From Colias croceus (taxonomy: Eukaryota > Arthropoda > Insecta > Lepidoptera > Pieridae): a DNA stretch of 64,000 nucleotides. The stretch is from NCBI RefSeq assembly GCF_905220415.1, contig NC_059543.1:248001-312000 (forward strand). The letters are read 5' to 3'. Under the pieces are notes generated by a model. That model worked only from the letters and a program-made list of their open reading frames with translations, had not been told where the DNA came from and searched no databases. A program made the translations under genes and the position numbers. Positions 10,934 through 21,700 of the stretch are shown one piece after another; positions within the stretch are counted from its first letter, which is position 1, and every line of letters starts with the position of its first letter.

Positions 10934-11199
10934 TTAGGCCGTATTCAGAAAAAAAGCTGGAAACTTATAAGCGCTTCCCGGCGCTTGTCAGCGCTGGTTC
11001 GTTCTACAGAAAGGAAGCAGGTTAAAACAGATCAAGACAAATTTTATATAGCAGCGCCCAACGCTGACCAGCGTGGGTTGAAGCTTGTCGGCACCGTTCA
11101 GCGCTTATCGGCGCGTGTTCATATATTTTCCGGCGCGGCTTACCAGCGCTGACAAGCGCTTATAAGTTTCCAGCTTTCTTTCTGAATACCTACGCCTAA
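10934..11199. mobile_element. MITE with AGCGCT-rich subterminal repeats
   Basis: A 266-bp element with inverted ends (ttaggccgtattcagaaa against tctgaatacctacgcctaa), each followed inward by agctggaaacttataagcgc or its complement. The interior repeats cagcgct/agcgctg about ten times. No coding capacity. Superfamily not determined. Confidence 0.8.
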
Positions 11200-12440
11200 A
11201 GTAAAAACTACCAGTTACAATTCTATCAATACCTAATTAGTGTTTCGAACACAGGTTTCGAGTACCTAATTAGAGGACATACTAGTAAATATATAGTTAC
11301 TATAGTCCTTTCCACCTAAGATGATTTCTGTGACACATGGATTTTTGACACGCGTAGAGATGTCCTTTACTGAAATCGTATCAATTGTTTCCGATAATCG
11401 ATAATATTTTTTAGGGAAATGAAATCGATTTGAATAAAGTACCAAAATTAGTTTTTTCGGTATTTCGCCAACAATTAACTGAGGAAACTTAGCAAACAAC
11501 AGCAACAAAAAGTCAAAAATAACAATTAGTATCACAGAATACCACGTAAAGTATCAATATAAAAATGCAACTTTGTATACAAGGCTGACGCACTCGTGCA
11601 GACGATTGACTCGATTGACAAACGATCACAAGATGGGCGCCGATTATTTGATTTTCCAACTCTATGATTTTTCAACGATCCATTTCATGTACACGAATTG
11701 CGTAGGTATTATATTTTTGTGTTATTTTATTTTATTTTTCATTATATTAAACTAAACAATACTATTTTTGATTTATAAGCTTAAGGTGTTTCATTATTAT
11801 ATTTTTGGTAATAATGCCGCCATAAAATAAAAACAAAACCAAGAAGGGTACGTAATAGCAGCTCTATATAATTCCACACAGAGAGAACGTACGTGCAGTC
11901 ACCACCAATATTTAAAGACAACTGACGGATTTTTGAGTTTTTTGACTGACAGGCTACCGTCACCTACCGCCCGATTTGTTTTTGATTGTGTATGACCGTG
12001 AATTGACTTCTATTTCTTTTGAACAAGGTGTAAAATGCAAGTTCGTTGCATTCAATGATTCGAGTGTCTTCGGAAATACGACAATTAGCGAAGAATTAGC
12101 ATGCGCATTATTAATTTTGGATTACTGTACCTACGTACCTACTATTTCCGTATCATTACATATTATATAATTTTTTACATATTATATAATTTTTTATAGA
12201 AACTGAACTGCCATAAACTTAAACTTGTCACGCATCTTGTTTAAAATTATTATTATTAATAATTTATAAAAGCTGGGCCATTAATTTCCGTTACTACATT
12301 ATGTAAAGTGCAATTTGTATTCTCTTTGGTAAAGTGTTCTTTTTTGTAGCCACGTAGGCCACGTAGGCCACGTCGTAGGGTAAACAAAAAAAATATGTAG
12401 AAAAAAAAAACTGAACTTTAAAATTAGAAAAGATGAATAA
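11200..12440. other. Intergenic, no gene seen
   Basis: AT-rich sequence between the listerin promoter and zfh1. It has a small direct duplication (acatattatataatttttt twice around 12160-12200) and a gccacgtaggccacgtaggc short tandem at 12350-12372. Open frames here are short and featureless. Confidence 0.5.
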
Positions 12441-12444
12441 ATTC

Positions 12445-12545
12445 GATTGCTCATGGGTGGCCGAGATGTCAGGACTCAGGCGTTGCCCCTGTGGTTGCCC
12501 CGGAATGGCGGGAGAAGCGGGTTCGAATCCCGAATCGTGATTAAG
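12445..12545 (+). mobile_element. tRNA-like SINE head
   Basis: A-box-like TGGCCGAGATG (12458-12468) and a perfect B box GGTTCGAATCC (12520-12530). The TGGCCGAG wording points to a Leu/Ser-type tRNA ancestor. The acceptor and anticodon stems do not pair well, so I read it as a SINE, not a functional tRNA. Confidence 0.6.
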
Positions 12546-12564
12546 TTTTTTGTTTATATAAATA

Positions 12565-12740
12565 ACTAGCGGTCCGCCCCGGCTTCGCCCGTGGTACATG
12601 TTTACGTTTTCTCTACATAAGAACCATCCTCGTACTTCAAGGAATATAATAAAAAAAGAATTATCGAAATCGGTTCAGCCGTTCTCGAGTTATGGAATTA
12701 CAACGAAAAGTGGCATTGATTTTTATATATTAGATTTATA
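12565..12740 (+). mobile_element. 'ctagcggtccgccccggcttcgcc' family element (family C)
   Basis: Contains gcggtccgccccggcttcgc, aaatcggttcagccgttctc and an AT-rich end gatttttatatattagattt. A near-identical reverse copy is at 40192-40364 and a diverged relative at 33079-33222. Confidence 0.75.
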
Positions 12741-13516
12741 TATTGTACATCTATTAATCAAGCAATTTAATGCCATAAAACACTAAATATTATATAAAAC
12801 ACTTAATTAAAGTATCCATTCTCGTTACACAAGACTTGGTACCTACTTTAATTGTATATTTAATTACAATCTTTATGTTTTGCTCTTGTTAAGATAATAT
12901 TTTGGGAAAAAGATGAAATTTTCAGGATGTTGCAAATAATAAAAATACGTTTCGCATTGAATTGTCAATATAATATATATTTTTAATATTCATAAATTCA
13001 ATATACATTATAATATCAAGTAAAATGAATTACTATAATTTATATAGGCAATACTTTAACACATGTTAATCTATGGGTAAGTTTAACAATCTAGTTCTTA
13101 GCTTACAACAAACGCCGGCACACGCACACACGCACGTCCGCACGCACACAAACACATTATGGCAATAGGAATTCACGTTTTAACTGTAGCGCCTTAAACT
13201 ATACAAAAGAAATACTTCTCTGCAATATTATATTGCACAAGAATATAACTAATCTTTGCCATAGTACATAATGCCTCATAAAAATAAAATATTTATTATA
13301 TATAAAATTTATTCCATCGTAGAAACTAAACTAAAACTAACGATGACGGTATTATATACAAGTTTCCGTATCGTTTATTTAATTATTCTTTGGTTTATCT
13401 AGCCCACCGGTCAATTTTGAAATCGCTTACATTAATTAATAATAAAATATGAAATATTTAAAACATGTTCGCTTAATTATTAAATTATACAGCTTTGATT
13501 TCACCTGAAGCGAATA

Positions 13517-13523
13517 AATACTG
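13517..13523 (-). promoter_or_regulatory. miR-8/miR-200 seed match
   Basis: CAGTATT in the transcript sense (ATCAGTATTTATT). Counts only if the UTR reaches past 13.5 kb. Confidence 0.4.
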
Positions 13524-13718
13524 ATTATATCAAAACGTCACAATTACGTGCTAAAGATCACAGTTCCGAAGCTAAAAACTCAAAATATTAAATAACAATA
13601 ATTAATCCGTGTTTTAAAAAAATAAAACTCATTTTTAAACGTATTTTGTTTCTTTATTTTTTACAAAATGTAACCGCGACGTTTTGATGTATTTACATTC
13701 CGCTGTGGATGTGCTTTC

Positions 13719-13725
13719 AATACTG
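13719..13725 (-). promoter_or_regulatory. miR-8/miR-200 seed match
   Basis: CAGTATT in the transcript sense, with flanking A-rich sequence (AAATACAGTATTGAAAG). Confidence 0.45.
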
Positions 13726-14877
13726 TATTTTTGTATGTACACTACCGTCACTGCTTTAGATAATCCAAAATTTACAAAATTGAACCATAACTTTGCTTGT
13801 TCTGACATAAAAAAAAAAACATTATTATTTATTACAAACGTCTACAGCTGGTTAACAATATGATAGAGCTTCGATTTTTTATGTTGGTACCTATCTAAAT
13901 GATCAAAAGCATGAAATTTTTTTAATTAGAAAAAAAAGGATTTTGACATATTAATGGTGGCTTCATGGTGGATTATCGAAAGCAGTCTATATTACTTCTA
14001 AAATATAATTGTACACAATATTACCATATTGCTGGAATTTTTACATAATTCGTTGCATAGAAACCTTTCAAGAAAACAACTTACCTACCGTTAGGAACTT
14101 TCTGTTCTAATATACTGCTGAAATTATAAACGGATTGAGCCTTGAAATGCTTCATACCTACGTAAGTGCTTTATAAAATATATAATAAGTAAAGTATGTA
14201 CAATGTAAGTACATCGGTTCGTGAACGATGATTTAGCAATTTTTATTATGAAATGGATCTGTGTTCACGAGAAACGATGAGTTTTAAAATTTATATAAGT
14301 TAGTTAGTTATAAAGTTCGTTTTCATTTTGAAATTTACAATAAGAGTAAAAAATTATAATTGCGAAGGTAAAAACATGCTATGAAATTGAAATTTTAATT
14401 GAAAATTTAAGCTTTACGCCAAATTTCTCATCGCTTCCCGTTGAACGATACAATTTTCTTCCACACTACAACAGCTCATGTTAAGCTTCCGTTAAATAAA
14501 TATTAACAAGGTCTATATTAATATTAAATTTAAATATATTTTATATCCTATTGCATTCAATAAACAGATGTTGATTATTGTCCTCATATTCATTGTATTA
14601 TAGCGGTAGTCGCATCACGCGGTAGCTTAGCCTACTCGATGTAAACCATCATTATGTACATATAACCCTATATTATTTACAATAACTTTATATCTATTTA
14701 CATTAAACATACGCTAAATTTTGGACTAAGAAGGAGTTTTTTAAACACAGTAGAGATCCCATAGGAGTATTCTGGAATGCTTTTCACTTAATTAAGATAG
14801 AAACTAGCTAAATATTTTATATCATTAGAAGTTAACAGAATATAGAAATTTAGAGATTTTACTACGCTGATGATGAC

Positions 14878-14884
14878 AATACTG
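14878..14884 (-). promoter_or_regulatory. miR-8/miR-200 seed match
   Basis: CAGTATT in the zfh1 transcript sense, complementary to miRNA positions 2-8 of the miR-8/miR-200 family (seed AAUACUG). Followed by G, so a 7-mer rather than an 8-mer. Confidence 0.45.
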
Positions 14885-15577
14885 ATGAACGTGAGTTATA
14901 CGTTATTACATGAATTTATTGAAAAGTGCATGTTATTATGAATTCGGTTATTTATAGCTATTGAAAGAATAGGTGTTGATTAATTTAAGATAAATAATAT
15001 TAGCGTTTGTAAATCTTTGAAAAATAATGGGAAAAAAGATAATGATTTATGAGTATATCTAACTACGACTATTGCTAACTAAATACGTATTATGGCTTGG
15101 TTTTAAAAAATGAGTATTATGCTACAGGTACTGTTTTTGAATCAGTACAACTACTTAAAATATAATTTTTGGTAAACATGGCACATCTTTGGTACATTTG
15201 GCACATTACAAATAAAATACATATTAAAAAAATATTATGGCGTTGAGCAATGTGTAAAATTACATCCGAATATATAAATACCGAGCGACAAATACTTTAT
15301 TATCTTTTTATTATCTACACCAGTAACTTAAATCTTAAAAAAAACTACATCGATTGTCTATGGCACTTCTTTTCTCTTTGGTTTGCGATCGACGTCTTTG
15401 GTAGCGACTACGTAGTCAACTTTTAGCTAACAATCATCGGAATGTGTCACTAAAATGGGATTTAATTAATAAACATTTATATTGTCAAGAGTGAATAACT
15501 AGCTAAGATAATGACTATTTAACATTTTTCTTCGTAGCAATTGTTTTATAACATTCCTAGCAGTGAAAGTCGGGTGT

Positions 15578-15771
15578 TTAGTCCCTGTAAGGCTTGCAAA
15601 TAGCAAATCTGTGGTTCATGTGTTGGCTGTAGGATCCGGAGTGCGAGAACTTCTTGAGACACTTGCAGCATTGGAAGGGCTTCTCTCCGGTGTGGAGTCG
15701 CTTGTGTTCCGTCAGATGGTGCTTGTGCTTGAACGCCTTGGGGCACTCCAAGCATTTGTAGGGTCGTTGAC
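15578..15771 (-). CDS. zfh1: zfh1 last coding exon (C-terminal fingers 2-3)
   Basis: Acceptor GTCCACCAG. The split glycine codon gives HSG-QRPYKCLECPKAF. The exon carries two fingers (C769/C772/H785/H789 and C797/C800/H813) and stops at TAA 15580-15578 after NHRFAICKPYRD. The ending resembles that of ZEB proteins, where a similar NHRYSYC-type tail follows the last finger. Confidence 0.95.
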
Positions 15772-18700
15772 CTGGTGGACAAAATAATTTCCTTTTTTAA
15801 TGTTTACATTTAGAGAGGTGTGTGGTGATTATTAACATTGTATTTACAACAAAATAAACGAAATTATTGCGACTTAAGAAAGTAATTCTAATGATATTAT
15901 AATCACGGCAACAATTTTGTTCAAATTTATTTACTTTTTTATCAATGAAACTTGATATTAAACACAAGACTATATTATAAGATTATAACTATGTTATAAT
16001 ATTTACCTGAATGTTCATATTTATGCCTCGCTAGGGAGCTTTGTTTCACAAAAGTCTTGTCACATTGATCGCATACAAATTGTCCCTCGCCTTCCTTAAT
16101 ATCGTTTCCTTTCAACTTGCTCTTCTTAAGTACAGTTGCGTCGTCGTCGTATTCGGGTTGGTGTTTAACTTCATCGCTCCAAACCGAGCGATCGTATAGC
16201 GGGCTAGATGCTTGCCTGCTATCTGGCGTGTGCATATTCAGTAACCCATTGGCTAAGTCATTGTATTGCAGTAGTTTATCCATAGGTATTAACGGATTAA
16301 CTGCCATCTTAGCAAGAGAACGTTTCTGAGTCTCACCGGGAGATGGCGATAGTCGAAAGTCGGAAGAAGAAGAGCAATTGGAATGTGGATAAGTGTTCAC
16401 GTAATTCTTGCGATACGGTGTCGTACTTCGCGAAGATTTTTGACTTAAATTCACCGCTTCTTCGGAATCGGAATGTGTCACTGAAATGCTGCAAGGCGAA
16501 GGCGACGGACTAGATGTCACTGAGACGTTTGACTTTTTTGTAGACAAGTCGAGCGGTTGGTCCGACACGGTTATCGCATTTGACATACGCCGTACTCGCG
16601 CACGGTTGTTTTGAAACCATACTTGAACAACCCTGTTATCGAGACCAATTTGATGAGCGATTTTCTTAAACTCTTCCCTGTTTGGCCGGGGATTGTAAGC
16701 ATAATGTTTCTTCAACACAGCCTGTTGTTCTTCAGTTAAAGCAGTTCGCACTCTGATTTTTCTATCGTTATCGTGTAGAGATTTATCGTCACGATCTTCT
16801 TTTCCAAAGTCTTCATCTTCGCTAGCACTAACACCGCTCTGTATGGACGCTCGCATTTCAGCTTCTAGCCTATTCAATGCTACTGTCTCTGCAACTTGTG
16901 CGGCTAAGCTCTCATGTTTGCGGAACACACTTCCACACAGTAATTTTTCGTGTTCCAATAAGTCATTTTTGCTATTAAATGTCAAATTGCACTTCACACA
17001 CCTGTGAGTATCTTCAGGTTCATTCTTTATGATCACATGAGGCGTTGGTGGGGATTCTATACTTGGACAGGTATTCCCGGAAACGGGTGATAATTTTTCC
17101 ATATTAGTTCTGAAAAAATGTTTGCTAACAGAAGCACTCACTGATTCTAATATAGAATTAAAACCTGCATGATTATTGTCGACATCTGGGCCGTTGTTAT
17201 TTAATGGGACGGATTCGTAATCATGGGAAGGTGGTCTTACATCATTATCTAAAGTTTTTTCTTTTTTAACAGATACAGATTCTTCATCTTCTATATCCAT
17301 TACGAGTTCTGCACTACCTTCTGATCTTTTATCATCTTCTTCGGTTACCTCTTCAATTAAATCCTCAGGATCGCCGTGGGATTGATTCATTTGTTTAAGA
17401 TTAGGGCTCTCTATCTTCCTTTGTTGATATTGCTGAGAAGCTAGTTGTTGGAATAACTGACTTAAGGAAGCGGGGAAACTATATGGAGCTATTCCGCTCT
17501 CTGGGCTCATGGGCATTCCAGGAGGCATATAGAAAGGATTAAGTCCCGGTTGTCCTAAAGGTGGGCGGTGATAGTTCGCCTCTTGTGAGGACATCGATGC
17601 AAAGAATGCAGCGGCCTCATTGTATTTCGGTAATATGGGTAAAAATGAATTACCGTTCGGTGTAAGGTTATTATTGAGTTGAGAAGCGACCATCGCATTT
17701 GCTCGCTTTCTCGAAGGACTTCGGTCGGGGTTGAGGGCAGGATTGGTCGGTTTAATTCTGCCCATCTTAAGATTCATTACGAGACACTTCTTAGAGGTCA
17801 TATGCGAAGAATAAGACCCTGAGTGGGAGAACTTCTTTCCGCAGTTCGCACATTCGAAGGGTTTTTCTCCGCTGTGTATCCTTAAATGCTCTTTAAGGTG
17901 ATGTTTAAATTTAAATGCTTTATCGCAGTCGTTGCATTTGTATTTCCGCAGGCTGGCGCTCTCGTCGTGACTTATCATATGCCTCTGCAGTCGGTACACA
18001 TTCGCGAAGCTCTTGTGGCATATCTTGCAAGTCTGCAAACAAGAAAAAAATTGTTATATAACCTGATTATATTTAAAATTGGTTTTCAAAAAGAATTCTC
18101 AAATGCAATAACTAACTCTTATATAAATAGTTCAACTATTGACAATTCATTATTACAGCTTTGTACAGTATAGTATAAGTTAAGCCAACACAACACAATA
18201 ACCACGGCTTATGGGTTTCCAATTTAAATTTAGGCTCATATTAAAAAAACTAGACAATACAGTTATTTAATTCAATGCAAAATTGTCTAACAACCTATCG
18301 CTTTACATTCTTAGTGAAACAATGTACACTGACATATTGGACGGTATCCACCTGAGTGCTCGGGGAGTGCAGCGTCTCATGCTTCTCGAGCTGCTCCCGC
18401 GTGGGGTAGGCGCCGCGGCACTGGCTGCAGCTGAACGGGCCGCCGGGGCCCAGTGGAGAGGAGCCCCGGTCGTCTTCCTCCTCCGGCTTGCCGTCCGAAC
18501 CCCCACTCGCCAGTGGACGGACTGGAATAAATAGTAGCTGCTGTAGAATTGAATTGTGTGTACCTAACTAGCTATTGGGAGGTAGATCAGTGTCAAATAT
18601 TTTTGCACTGCCCATTTCGGTGATATAATTGCTTCATGGACGTTTGTGCTAGCCATTACCTACTTGTCTATTTTTTGTGAAACTTATCATGCATGTACAT

Positions 18701-21700
18701 ATTTCAATTAGTTCACTATTTAGTGAGGTGAAAATGATATCTTGTCTTTGCTTATAACTTATAAGTTATAAGCTTTATAGAACTGCTTGAAATTAAACCC
18801 AACTTTTCTGTCAGCTCGGGTTTAATTAGTTACCTATTCTTCAAAAAATTTAACAAGGTTTACCATAGAGTTGTAAAATTGAACCACAAGTTCTAATCCC
18901 AAAAGGTTAGAACTTAAAAACAACGGGTTACACATTAAAAACACATGTTTATTTATACAAAAGTATTTTTCCTTATACATAAATGGCACAAAAGTTGCAT
19001 AGGTACGTTGGCGGTTATTCGGTATCGAGAGCATAAAACATATTTTATATTCATTATTACTCATACAGTATAATTTATTATAATAACGATGTGCTAATTA
19101 GCGTAGCAAATGTATACCTAGGTGTTTATGGCGTTAATTAACCACACTAGGTAAATTGTTTATAATATACCTAATATAGAAATAATTCCTAATCTAAATA
19201 TATACAATTAGGTATACAGGGTGGACGGACGGAATAATCGCCTGTGCACACTTAACGATTACACCCTGTATAACTCGAAGGTAACTGACTCACTGACTGT
19301 TACTGACATAGTACATAGTCTATAAACTCACAGCCATATACAAAATATAAACACAAAATATAAACCCACAGAACGGATTGGGTTGAAATTTGGCATAGAG
19401 GTTAGAAGTTAGGAAAGGATTTAGATCAGATAGATAGATATTTTAGGCATTTGTATCTCATACCTAAACTAAACAAACCAGTAGGTATAACGAATACCTA
19501 ATACGAGGAAAGAAGTAACCAAGCTAGATTATTGTAAGACGTAAATTAATTTATCTTGTCTTTTAAATTTTATAATATCTTATATTAAAAATATATTAAA
19601 TATTAGGTATAGAACCATATAGACTTTAAAATGCATAACTCTTTTAAAATTGAATGATTAATTTCTATTTTGCAGTTTTTACTAAAAAACTAAAATAGTA
19701 ACACACGCAATGTGCAGCGTTCCTTATAGCAGGTTTTGTAGTAACACCAAACGGTATTGAATTTTAGAAATTACGGCCTCGTAAACCGTGCACCGGCCAT
19801 TCCGCCGGTAACTAAGCCCTTGTTATCCAATACCGTCCAATTTACTGCTATAATAATTATCCCGGCGTGTTTGTCTGCTCGTTATTACCTCAAAACGATT
19901 GTATTATCGACGCTCGGTTCAAGCGTTGTATGGTGCTTTGAGTGTGAGTATGTTGTTTTGGAGTTTTTTGGACTGTTTATTTTTTATAAATAATAACTGA
20001 TATTTTTTTACGGAAAATCTAGATTTCATAGCAAAGTAGAAGAAAGTACCTAATACTGAATAATGTTAAAATTTATTTAATAACACCAATGCGGCAATAT
20101 AATCAACAAAATATATTTTTTTATACATTATAACAAATATTATACCAAAATTATTTTTATTTTACTAAACATTCTTAATTAGTTAACCCAAAAATATTTC
20201 AAACAATATTAAAAGGTACGGTTAACGAGGTACATTATATTTAGTTCCACTACTCGCCAACAGATGGCGCTAGCGATGCGGCGCGAGTTAAACACCGAGA
20301 CGCGGAGATATTGCGCTGTTTGTTAAAACGAACACTGGAGTCATTCATTCTTGTGTAATTAAATCGTTACACGATACATTGTTGGTACCTACGTGTGTTG
20401 TACAAAATATTGATTATGGTTGTTCAGTAAATGAATTTTGAACTTCATATTATACTGTAGGAGTAATAAAGTGCTATATTAATTCGTATAATGTGGGATA
20501 AGTTTCTTTAAGTACGTATACCGTAAAAAGTGCTAAATAATAACTACAAAGTGATTGTGCAGATGGTTCTTGAACGAAACGCAATATTCATACAACGCCT
20601 CCACAGTCAGAGCAACATACTTGTTATCAGCTACCTATCTGTAGGTGGAAACGAGCACGAGCCTCTAATCTGCTGTATAACCGTTGATAACACACACAAG
20701 CGACACACGCTTCCTATTGAACTACAAAAACAATGCACCACACAATACCGGTGTAGATAACGAGTTGTAACCGAAGTCAGAATTCCGCGCGCTGATTGGT
20801 TGCACCTGTGCGCTACGGGAGGGCACACGAAACTCCTGCGCCGTCTCAATTGTAACTACGCGTTGAAAGAATTATTCCTAAATTGATTCGTTCAATTGAA
20901 ATGCGGTCGAGTCGTTGTCTATCCACTTTCGTTTAACTTATTTTCCTTGTTTCGCATACCTTGTGCGGTCAAGTGTATTTTTATACGTGATTCACATGTT
21001 TATGTAGGTAATAAAACTATTAAACTAAATGTATATTATTGCATTGCGCGGCGAAGTTATATTCGTTATTATTTAAAGGAAATCGTCAAGGTGGTCTGGC
21101 TTGTAATTTGTTGTTCTGTCATTATCTCGAATTCTATTTATCTTTGGATATAATTTATCCAAACGAAAATTATTATTATTAAATGTTCCTGAAGTCTTTA
21201 GTTGGTAAATAATAAAAAAATCACTTATAATTCTGTCAAATTTGGAGTTTGCTACATTTTAGTAATTACTAATTGCTAAGACTTATTTTCATGTTTTCAT
21301 GAAACTACGATCTTACTTACTTACGTACTTACTCCTTTATTTTATTTCGCATCAATATCAGTAAGAACTTTATTTATTATTATCGTACGTGTATAATAAA
21401 ATAATATCAATAAGTATCATAGTATCAATTAATAATGACAAAATATGTTTGGATGTAAGAAGAAAAAGCTTTATAAAGGATTCACATCTCTACATCACTT
21501 ATTGCATGTTCAATTTAAAGAAAATTCATTAAGTTTTTCAATCATAGAAAAACTAAGTGTTAGCAACCCTTAGACGCAAAGGTATCAGTCGCATAACTTA
21601 AGCACTCATTAACATACATTTTATACGAAATTAAAAAATCTAATCATCTCATACAATGAATAGATAACTATGTAGTTATGTACATGTTACATATTTACCT

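Larger units (their letters stand above)
13265..15577 (-). other. Probable zfh1 3' UTR
   Basis: AT-rich DNA downstream of the zfh1 stop, with few recognisable repeats compared with its surroundings. AATAAA poly(A) signals on the minus strand at about 13308-13313 and 13292-13297 could end the transcript near 13.27 kb. Several closer weak signals also exist, so the true end is unknown. It holds three CAGTATT seed matches (transcript sense) at 14878-14884, 13719-13725 and 13517-13523. Confidence 0.5.

Noticed and set aside
12450..12535. Possible tRNA gene with TGGCCGAG and GGTTCGAATCC boxes
   Set aside because: Acceptor and anticodon stems do not pair and there is no clear anticodon loop. A SINE head fits better.
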